A DNA stretch of 64,000 nt, from contig NZ_CP030051.1 of the NCBI RefSeq assembly GCF_004114975.1, positions 682,001 to 746,000 of the forward strand, given 5' to 3'. Source of the DNA: Bradyrhizobium guangdongense. GTDB lineage: Bacteria > Pseudomonadota > Alphaproteobacteria > Rhizobiales > Xanthobacteraceae. The notes under the pieces are model-generated. The model was not told the origin of the DNA. It was given only the letters and a program-made list of their open reading frames with translations, and made no database searches. Shown here one piece after another: positions 19,151 through 26,257 of the stretch (its first letter is position 1; each line of letters starts with the position of its first letter). A program made the position numbers and the translations under genes.

Positions 19151-19789
19151 ATGGCGAAGGCAGACTACTATCGCAACGCACTCCGGCTCCTCTTCATCTT
19201 GGTCAGAGGGTCCGACCCATTTTCGGATGAGAGCTTCCCGAACGACGTCGGCGTCTTCGACGGTGAAGTGAAGCTCCAGGCTCTTGATTTCTGGATCCGC
19301 TATCCAGACTACCTAGCCGACGAGCTCCTCACGAAATACGAAGCGACGGGTACAAGGCGATACCTGGACACAGCTCGCCGAATCTTCGACGATGAAGAGC
19401 CGGATCTCCGCCGCGTCCCGATGTTGCGGAACTATTTCGGGGCCTATGAACCGATCGATACAGCGATCGCGCATCTAAAGGCGCGCGGATTGGTGACCCC
19501 CCGGACGAAGCCGCTTGGCAAGGCCACTAATCATCGCGATTTCGTTGTGAGCCAAGCGGCCTTCCGGCTGGTCGAGCAGATCGTTGCCGAGCTACCGGAA
19601 TTCCACTGGTACGAATCCAGGGTACGGCTGGTGCTCGAAATGGCCGATGGCAGGGGCGGCGCGGCCCTGAAGCAGCGGCAGCATGAGCAGAAGGAATATC
19701 ATGAGACCAGGCGCGGAGATCTGATCCCCACGATCGCGGAACGCGTCCGCAAGCGTCTTGCCGATGCACTGGAGGCTGCGAATGGCTGA
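19151..19789 (+). CDS. Hypothetical protein, first gene of SMC cassette
   Basis: 212 residues, soluble and mostly helical. It opens MAKADYYRNALRLLFILVRG and contains QALDFWIRYPDYLADELL and a charged helical C-terminus (ALKQRQHEQKEYHETRRGD). The central part (AIAHLKARGLVTPRTKPLG) has the look of a winged-helix segment, as in the small subunits that partner SMC-like ATPases (MukE/ScpB/JetB-like), but this is structural inference only. Its 3' end overlaps the ATPase gene by 8 bases, which argues for an obligate partner. Confidence 0.65.
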   Translation: MAKADYYRNALRLLFILVRGSDPFSDESFPNDVGVFDGEVKLQALDFWIRYPDYLADELLTKYEATGTRRYLDTARRIFDDEEPDLRRVPMLRNYFGAYEPIDTAIAHLKARGLVTPRTKPLGKATNHRDFVVSQAAFRLVEQIVAELPEFHWYESRVRLVLEMADGRGGAALKQRQHEQKEYHETRRGDLIPTIAERVRKRLADALEAANG

Positions 19790-21737
19790 GCGGCGGAAGC
19801 CCAAGGAGACGAGCGGAGACTGGATCGAGAGCATCGCGTCGAAGTCGAAGCGGACCGCAGACGACGTCAGGCGAGTCCTGGAGCGCTACAACATCAAGCC
19901 CAGGGCAGAAATCGCGATCCCGCGAAGGCTGACCATTCGGTCGGTCGTGTTTAAGGGGCAGAAATCCGTGGGCGCGCAGACGCCCATCGATTTCGAGTGG
20001 ATGGATCTCGGCCCTGGGCTGCACGCCATCCTGTCGGGTCGGAATCTGCGGGGCAAGACGACGCTTCTGTCCATCATGAGATGGTGTCTAACCGGACGGC
20101 GGTCTCTCCCTTCCGAGATGAAGGAATGGTTCGCCACCGTGAACCTCAGGTTCACCCTCGACGAGCGGACATATGAAGTGCGTCTCTCGGATGCCATGAA
20201 GTCCGAGGGGAAGTTGATCCGGTTCGACGAGGAGCGGGAAATCCCGGTCCGCGTTTTCGCGTCGGAGGACGAATTCGAAGAGGTGATGTCCGCGTTCTTC
20301 ATGAGTGAACTCGGACTTGAAAGGCTCACAAATCACACGGTGCGCGACGGGAAGTCGGTCGATCAGGATCACGATTGGCCGTGGCTCTCGACCGCCATGA
20401 CGATCGAGCCAGATCCCGGCGCGCTATTCGGATCCACGCCACTAGCCGCGATGCCGCTGCGCATGATGCAGATGTTTGTCGGCATGCCATTGGTGGGAAC
20501 GCGGAACGATCTGACCGCGGTGGTCGGTCGGCTAAGCCATGAGACGAGGCAGGCCGACGAGATGCGGAAGCGTGTCCGAACCCAGGCCGAGGCGAGGATC
20601 GCAGAGCTGGAAAAAAGCCTTGAGGAATCGAGGAAGAGCATCGAGTCGAAGCCGAGCGCGCGCGAATTGCGCCAGGCGGTTCAGGCCGCAAACGTCAAAT
20701 ATGCTGCTTGCGAGGAGCAGTTGCGCCGCCTGAAGGTCCTGCGAACGGCAGTCGATGCGGATGCGGCGGCGGCCAAGGAAAGCTACGACCGTGCCCGGCG
20801 TGAACTCCGCGAGTTCAAGGAGTCGAGAGACGCAGGTTTCATCTTTCGTGCGCTGAAGCCGGAATGCTGTCCGAGTTGCGACGAAGTGATCACGGAGCAG
20901 CATCGGAAGAAGACCGAGGAGCAGCATGTATGCGCGGTCTGCGGCACGCCGGACCGGCCGCAGGCTGAAGGCGCTATCGCCGCTGAGGAGGAGCGGCTCG
21001 TCGAGGCGGTTGGAGAGGCGAAGTCCCAGTGGGAAGCGCAAGACGATCGAGCCCGGGCCGCCGGTCAGGACGTAGTCGATCAAGAAGGGCGTTTGCTTGC
21101 GGCGGAGCGGGAATGCCGAGAGGCAGAGCGGGCGCTTGAAGATCCGCAGCCGCATTTGGAAGCTGAACGCGACTGCATCAGGCTGGAGGCTCAGATTGAA
21201 GAGCTTCGCCGTCCGGTGGCCGTGGCTGGCGAAGCCGAAGTCGACGATCGTGACATCCTCTCGGCGGCAGAGATTGTTGCCAAGGATCTGATGAAGCCAG
21301 ATCAGGAGGCCATACTGGCGCGCGTTTCCGAGCTGACTACCGATTATGCCAGGCGGTTTGGCATTGAAAACCTCGAAAAGCTTTCGATCGACGGCGCCAC
21401 CCGCATGAAGCTCACCAAAGGTGGGCAGCAATCCTACTTCTCGGCCCAAACGGCCGGTGAGAAGGTGCGTCTCAAGGTGGCGGCCACGCTTGCGATCCTC
21501 AAGATCGCCGAGACCGAGGGCGTAGGTCGTCATCCCGGCTTGCTCCTCGTCGACTCTCCTGGCGCCAACGAGATGGTGGCACCGGACTATGAGAAGCTGA
21601 TCGCGGGCCTGGCGGAACTCGCGACCGAGCTGCCCCATCTCCAGATTTTCATCACCGGCATCGATAAGCCGGCCATCCGAGAGCGTGTCCCTTGCAGCAA
21701 CTTGCGCTACGCTGAGGGCGACGAGTATCTCTGGTGA
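19782..21737 (+). CDS. SMC/Rad50-like ATPase with zinc ribbon
   Basis: 651 residues. Walker A is SGRNLRGKTT (~84-93), unusual in having Leu-Arg where SMC proteins have Gly-Ser/Ala. Two long coiled-coil arms rich in Glu/Arg/Lys (about 250-350 and 400-500) flank a four-cysteine zinc ribbon: CCPSC at ~360 and CAVCG at ~384. The signature helix is AQTAGEKVRLKVAATLAI instead of LSGGQ, and Walker B is LLLVDSPGANEM, with Ser where the catalytic Glu usually sits. The architecture is that of compact Rad50/SMC-type DNA-sensing ATPases seen in defence loci. The start at ATG 19782 overlaps the preceding stop. It probably bridges DNA and gates the neighbouring nuclease-like protein (inference). Confidence 0.75.
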   Translation: MAERRKPKETSGDWIESIASKSKRTADDVRRVLERYNIKPRAEIAIPRRLTIRSVVFKGQKSVGAQTPIDFEWMDLGPGLHAILSGRNLRGKTTLLSIMRWCLTGRRSLPSEMKEWFATVNLRFTLDERTYEVRLSDAMKSEGKLIRFDEEREIPVRVFASEDEFEEVMSAFFMSELGLERLTNHTVRDGKSVDQDHDWPWLSTAMTIEPDPGALFGSTPLAAMPLRMMQMFVGMPLVGTRNDLTAVVGRLSHETRQADEMRKRVRTQAEARIAELEKSLEESRKSIESKPSARELRQAVQAANVKYAACEEQLRRLKVLRTAVDADAAAAKESYDRARRELREFKESRDAGFIFRALKPECCPSCDEVITEQHRKKTEEQHVCAVCGTPDRPQAEGAIAAEEERLVEAVGEAKSQWEAQDDRARAAGQDVVDQEGRLLAAERECREAERALEDPQPHLEAERDCIRLEAQIEELRRPVAVAGEAEVDDRDILSAAEIVAKDLMKPDQEAILARVSELTTDYARRFGIENLEKLSIDGATRMKLTKGGQQSYFSAQTAGEKVRLKVAATLAILKIAETEGVGRHPGLLLVDSPGANEMVAPDYEKLIAGLAELATELPHLQIFITGIDKPAIRERVPCSNLRYAEGDEYLW

Positions 21738-21741
21738 CGCT

Positions 21742-23736
21742 ATGGAACCCCTAGAGCAGACTATGACGACCCTGCTCGAGCGGGGGCATTCGCCGACGCT
21801 GGCTGACTTCGGCGGGCTTTCCGTCGTTGCTGCGGCGGTCGACGAGATTTCAGTCAGCCGATTTTCCGCGGAATTTGTCGAGATCGCCTTAGAGGAAGCC
21901 GGTGACGAACCGTCCGCGCAGCAGTTCGCGGCGCGTGTGATAGCGCGCGTTGAAGACGACCTCAGGCTCAACTCACTTGTCGAAGTGCTTCAGACGAACC
22001 GGCTGTCGGACGATCTGGAGGAAAGGATCTTCGACCACTGGCTGAAGCTCTCGCAAGATGGCAGCGCTACCGTCACCGTGCGCACGGCTTCGCTCATGGG
22101 CGCCCTCATACTGAAGCGAAACAAGGCGCGCCGGGCACTCAGGCTTGCGTCGGCAATCGCGAGCGCGCGTCTGGACGACAATCCATTCTATTTGGCACAC
22201 GCGGCCAGGGTCGGTGGGTTTCTTCATTCTGAAGAGCCTCACCAAGGAATTCTAGAATTTCTGAGGGACGTCGTCAGGGTCGAAGAAGCGGCGGACGATG
22301 CGAACTTCGAATTGGGTCTTTACAGTGTTGGTGAGGCGCTGAAGGAGGAAGACCCAGGGAGAGCCAAGGAGATGATGGGTGTCGCGCGCGCCTCGTTCGA
22401 GGCGGCTGCTGCGGCTAGAGAGGCCAGATCCGATGCGAAGGCCTTCTCGATTGCCATCAGTCTGCTCGAGGGTTTCTACCAGCGCCGTCCAGCCTCTGAG
22501 ATGGGCGAATGGGTAACCGCGCTGAAGCGAGAGGCGTTCGCTCATTCCGCGTACGTGTACGGATCCGACGACAACCCGCTGCTGGGATCGCGCGGTGCTC
22601 AGATCGCCGCATGGGCCTCGCTCGGCATGCGCTTGGCCCGCCTCGCGGACGAGATCGACCAAGCCGTCTGGCTCGACGGCATCAAGATCATCGAAGAAGA
22701 GTTGCTCACCGTGTACACGGCGAGCAGGACGATTTTGGGAGGACAGCGGGCCGGCGGGGTCGAGGCAATCGTTGCCCCTCGAATTCAGTCCAGTCTCTTG
22801 CACAACCAGGCGCAGGCGTTGGCTCTGCGCCGGTGGCTGTCCGAGAACGCGACGTCCGACAAGGCGGCGGCTGCGGCCGAGCTGATAGGCCTCGTCGACG
22901 ACTACATCACGGGGCAGCAGCCGCCAAACCCTCTTGATGCGACGAGCGGAAGCCCGCTGCTCGCCGCACTACAAGCGAGGGCGAAGGAGTTCGGCGCATT
23001 CGACGCGGCCTCGATCGCGGTCGCTCGAATTCATGAGATCGAGAGCAGCAAATTCTCCCACGCGATCATGGAATGCCTCGAATCCGTGAGGATCGACTTC
23101 GCGAAAGTGGAGACGTTCGCGCAGTATGATGAAGTCAGGGCGGACTTCCTGGCGCTCGCCCTGAAGACGCTGCTCTTTCTCGAATTCCGCCTCGACGCAA
23201 CGGCGGCCCAGGATCCCACGGGCGCTTACTTGTTCGAGAATCTTGACGGTAGCACGCCACTCGAGAAGGAGTTGCAGCAGGACTATTTACGATTCCTTCG
23301 TAACTCCAAGCTGGGCACGCACGACGAAGTGAGAGGGGTCGCTGCGGGGCGCGCGGATGTCTTTCATGATCTGGGGCGCGTCCGGATCATCACCGAGATC
23401 AAGCGGGAGTCGGACGATTGCTCCTTCGATGCTCTGCTTGAGAATTACGGAGAGCAGACCGCGGCGTACCAGAACACGAATGTTCCCTTGGGAATGCTGA
23501 TGGCGTTGGATCTGACGAGGAGCCAAAGCGTCGGACAGCACATCAGCGCTTTATGCAGGGCGGCCGTGGGCGACTTCCTTGATGACGGCGTTCGTCGTGG
23601 CGTGCTGGTGGTGAAGATCCCCGGCAACCGGATCTCTCCGGCAGTCGCGACGCAGCGGGGGCGGAAACGCCAGATGGGCGCTCCAAAAACAGCAAAGCCG
23701 ACGCCGCCTAGAACATCAGCGAGGAAATCTACATAG
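21742..23736 (+). CDS. Hypothetical protein with C-terminal PD-(D/E)XK-like motif
   Basis: 664 residues from ATG 21742, 4 bases after the ATPase stop. Most of the protein is a long helical-repeat region (about residues 20-500, many Ala/Glu/Leu helices such as DDANFELGLYSVGEALKEED). Near the C-terminus RADVFHDLGRVRIITEIKRE (~535-555) fits the D...E-X-K nuclease core, and EQTAAYQ 25 residues later fits the QxxxY motif of RecB-type nucleases. It ends in a basic Pro/Lys/Arg tail. This makes it a candidate effector nuclease of the SMC cassette. The helical region is unrecognised; the nuclease call is motif-based inference. Confidence 0.6.
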   Translation: MEPLEQTMTTLLERGHSPTLADFGGLSVVAAAVDEISVSRFSAEFVEIALEEAGDEPSAQQFAARVIARVEDDLRLNSLVEVLQTNRLSDDLEERIFDHWLKLSQDGSATVTVRTASLMGALILKRNKARRALRLASAIASARLDDNPFYLAHAARVGGFLHSEEPHQGILEFLRDVVRVEEAADDANFELGLYSVGEALKEEDPGRAKEMMGVARASFEAAAAAREARSDAKAFSIAISLLEGFYQRRPASEMGEWVTALKREAFAHSAYVYGSDDNPLLGSRGAQIAAWASLGMRLARLADEIDQAVWLDGIKIIEEELLTVYTASRTILGGQRAGGVEAIVAPRIQSSLLHNQAQALALRRWLSENATSDKAAAAAELIGLVDDYITGQQPPNPLDATSGSPLLAALQARAKEFGAFDAASIAVARIHEIESSKFSHAIMECLESVRIDFAKVETFAQYDEVRADFLALALKTLLFLEFRLDATAAQDPTGAYLFENLDGSTPLEKELQQDYLRFLRNSKLGTHDEVRGVAAGRADVFHDLGRVRIITEIKRESDDCSFDALLENYGEQTAAYQNTNVPLGMLMALDLTRSQSVGQHISALCRAAVGDFLDDGVRRGVLVVKIPGNRISPAVATQRGRKRQMGAPKTAKPTPPRTSARKST

Positions 23737-23940
23737 GCTAGGCCGGGCCGCTGGTCAGGCCTATCTCAGATGGCCAATCGTTTCGGCCGCGCCATCTCCA
23801 AAGAGACTACGGCCTCGGCCAGAGCGCTGCGTCGGCCTTCCGGAAGAGCGCCGTACAAGGGGCGGCTCGTGTAGCCGCCCCTTCGACGACGCGGCCGACT
23901 CGGATAGCTTGGTCCGGATCAGCAAGCCCGGGTCAAGCGG

Positions 23941-24558
23941 ATGGCCGCCGAACCGAAGTCTTCGAGGCGCGTGAAGCGGAAGCAGCGACGCAAGCCGCGC
24001 GAGGAGATCGTCGACTACGTCGTCGCGATCGACGGCTGGGACTGGGGCTACTCGTTCTCGCTAAACATGGAACGGCAGCCGATCGATCCCTACCACGAAT
24101 TCCGCCACCTGCAGGTCAAGGGCCGGCTGATGACGCCGACGGGGCTGAAGACCGACAGGGTCGAGATCTCGCTGTTGCCGTCGCACGAACTGGTGGAAGA
24201 GAAGCGCAAGGAGCTCACGCCGATCGCGCTCGGCTCGCTCAGCCTCGGCCCCGACGGCGTGCTGGGGAACATCGGCATTCCTTGGGGCGCCTTGACGCCG
24301 ATCCTGCTGATGCTGATCGCCGGCCGCTTCAGGTTCGTCCTGATGCGTGGCACGCAGTTTAGGCACCGGAGCGCGAAGCTGAACAGCCTGCGGCTTGAGA
24401 CCAAGCTGACCGAGGACGATCCGTTGCCCGAAGAGGGAGTGGTCAGCGACCCTGCTGCGGGCTTTCAGGCTTCGCCTGGTCCGGAGAAGATCGATGCCGG
24501 CGGTGTTGTGCGCGGTGTAGGCAAGGGACGCTCGGCCGCAGCGGGGCGGGAGGTCTGA
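23941..24558 (+). CDS. Hypothetical protein
   Basis: 205 residues with a very basic start (SSRRVKRKQRRKPREE), then a predicted beta-rich domain (IVDYVVAIDGWDWGYSFSLN, HEFRHLQVKGRLMTPTGLKT, VEISLLPSHEL). The layout looks like a small sandwich or OB-like fold; no family is recognised. It lies 204 bases after the SMC cassette, in the same direction, so it may be a separate unit. Its last 94 bases overlap a convergent small gene, so one of the two 3' ends may be shorter in reality. Confidence 0.55.
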   Translation: MAAEPKSSRRVKRKQRRKPREEIVDYVVAIDGWDWGYSFSLNMERQPIDPYHEFRHLQVKGRLMTPTGLKTDRVEISLLPSHELVEEKRKELTPIALGSLSLGPDGVLGNIGIPWGALTPILLMLIAGRFRFVLMRGTQFRHRSAKLNSLRLETKLTEDDPLPEEGVVSDPAAGFQASPGPEKIDAGGVVRGVGKGRSAAAGREV

Positions 24559-24677
24559 CCGCCCTTCGCATCGTATCGTTTGGCGAGGTCGAGCAGGCGC
24601 CGCCTGGTGAACGGGTCGGCCTTCTCAGCGATGTTCCGGACCCGATGGGCGAGACCTTGATAGAATTCCTGCTCCAT
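24465..24677 (-). CDS. Small conserved-type hypothetical protein
   Basis: 70 residues. The N-terminal half, EQEFYQGLAHRVRNIAEKAD followed by PFTRRRLLDLAKRYDAK, matches the pattern of ~60-70 residue Bradyrhizobium proteins with a Tyr-Leu-Ala start and an RLLxxAxxYD helix. The C-terminal 25 residues are Pro/Ala-rich. It runs convergently into the 205-residue gene with a 94-base overlap. Function unknown. Confidence 0.45.
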   Translation of the reverse strand: MEQEFYQGLAHRVRNIAEKADPFTRRRLLDLAKRYDAKGGQTSRPAAAERPLPTPRTTPPASIFSGPGEA

Positions 24678-24732
24678 GACGCCACCCCACATAACGCTGA
24701 ACGGTGCAGATGAGTATTGCGCGCCCCGCAAG

Positions 24733-25015
24733 TCAAGGTGACGGCGGTCGCCCAACCGGCTCCTCGGCGGACGCCGCCCTCCGGAGAGCGTCCCGTTCGC
24801 GGCTAAGGTCATCGACCTTCGCCCGCATTCGTGTCAGCAGAAGCTCGGCCGAGGCGGTCGCGACCCCGGCCCGCTGCAGCCGACTCCGGATCTAGAATGC
24901 CCATCCGACGGCAGACCGGGCTGAATTCGACGATGGCACGCCGTCGTGCGAGGTCGTCGCGTTGGTCGATTTCGTCGGCGCGCGATGGCGACTGCGGTGG
25001 TCTGGGGGCGCTCAT
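24733..25015 (-). pseudogene. Frameshifted small hypothetical gene
   Basis: From ATG 25015 the first frame reads RRAIVEFSPVCRRMGILDPE. Near 24890 coding character moves to another frame, which reads ATASAELLLTRMRAKVDDLS and continues RERDALRR to a stop at 24733. Each half looks like good alpha-proteobacterial coding sequence while the alternative frames do not, so a single indel in one small gene is the simplest reading. No family is named. Confidence 0.35.
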
Positions 25016-25091
25016 GAAAAATTTTAGAACAAATAAAGAACATACGCAAGACGACCCCCTCAAGCGTGTGTAAAGAAGGGTAAAAACAACA

Positions 25092-25994
25092 ATGACTGAC
25101 ATTTCGAAGGAAGCCGAATTCCTCCTGCAGGGGGCCGCGCCTGAGCGGTTCGACGAGATCAAGGCCGAGTGGGGCAACGAGGCGGATCGAGTTCGGCTCG
25201 TTCCTGTCGAGCGTTTCGAACTCTAGCATGTTTTCGGCTCTATCCAGATCACGCAGAAGACGCTCGACGCGCTTTGGCTGGCTGGGTTTGCTATCTGGAA
25301 GGCGCTCGATGCCTATGCCGGGGTGATCTGGTTGTTGCGCCGTGACGGGAGGGATTTCGATCCGGCGTTTGTCTCGACGCTACATGGGCAAGCGGCGGCC
25401 GATGCGGCCTTTGACCGGGCTCTCGGCCACGTCCACGACATGCTCGCCGCCGCGTCCGCAGCCGACTTCGACTGGCCGGCTGATGTGCCGGCACCCGGCC
25501 AGACCATCACTGATAGGAATCAGGCAGCTGCGCGGGATTTCGCCTATATCGCCGGCGCCTATGTTCTGCTCCACGAACTCGGACATCGGCGGCTCGCAGA
25601 TTGCAGGATCGAGTATGCCCTTCGCGAGGAGCGCCTGTGCGATGCCTATGCCCGAGGAATTCTGCTGGATGGCACTGAGACCTATGCCGCTTCGCAAGGT
25701 TATCCAGAGGAGATGGTCCGAGCAAAGCGGCTTCTCGGCATTCTGCTGGCCAAGCTCCTGATCATCACGCTGACGCCGCGCGACCGCTGGACGGTCTCGC
25801 CGGACCATGAGCCTGTTCGTCGGCGGTTGTTCCGGGTCCTTCGTTACGCGAAGGAGCCTCTGCCGATCTGGTTCTGGGACACGGCAGCGGCGATGCTCGC
25901 CGCTTTTGCTCGGCATCATGGTGTGCTGAATGTCGCCATTCCGTTTCGGTCGAGCCGAGAGCTCGCGTTCGCGATCTGCCGGGCGTTCTCCTAA
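25092..25994 (+). pseudogene. Lit-like zinc peptidase gene interrupted by amber codon
   Basis: Frame 25092-25994 codes for about 300 residues but carries an in-frame TAG at 25224-25226, after RVRLVPVERFEL. Coding resumes at once in the same frame (VFGSIQITQKTLDALWLAGF). The downstream part has a gluzincin-like metal site, AYVLLHELGHRRLAD (HExxH), then a downstream acidic helix EERLCDAYARGILL. The fold and size resemble peptidase U49 (Lit), the phage-exclusion protease that cleaves EF-Tu. A GTG at 25323 could restart translation of a 223-residue catalytic part, but without its N-terminal ~80 residues. It is either a recent nonsense mutant or a read-through gene; it lies among defence genes. 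Confidence 0.6.
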
Positions 25995-26063
25995 GGCCCT
26001 GCTCGTCGGTGAAAACGCTCCTTTGGGACGTGGAAGACCAAAATTGGAGACTGGGGAAGGCGA

Positions 26064-26082
26064 GGGGCGCGCCGCGCGCCCC
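26064..26082. other. GC hairpin between Lit-like gene and HTH protein
   Basis: GGGGCGCG pairs perfectly with CGCGCCCC across a 3-base loop. No T-run follows, so an intrinsic terminator is doubtful, although position after the Lit-like gene would suit transcript end protection. Confidence 0.4.
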
Positions 26083-26257
26083 CTGTCGATCCGGACTAGC
26101 CGGCCCTAATCGCTTCCTCGCTCTGAAAGGCGTCCCCGGTTTGTGCGAGTCTTGAATTTCTCATCTTTAGCCACAACGTGTTCCGCCGTGCAGCACGGGC
26201 AAGGGAGACCTTTGCCGGGTACTTAGGCTGTTCCCATGGCGCAATCGACGAGAGGAC

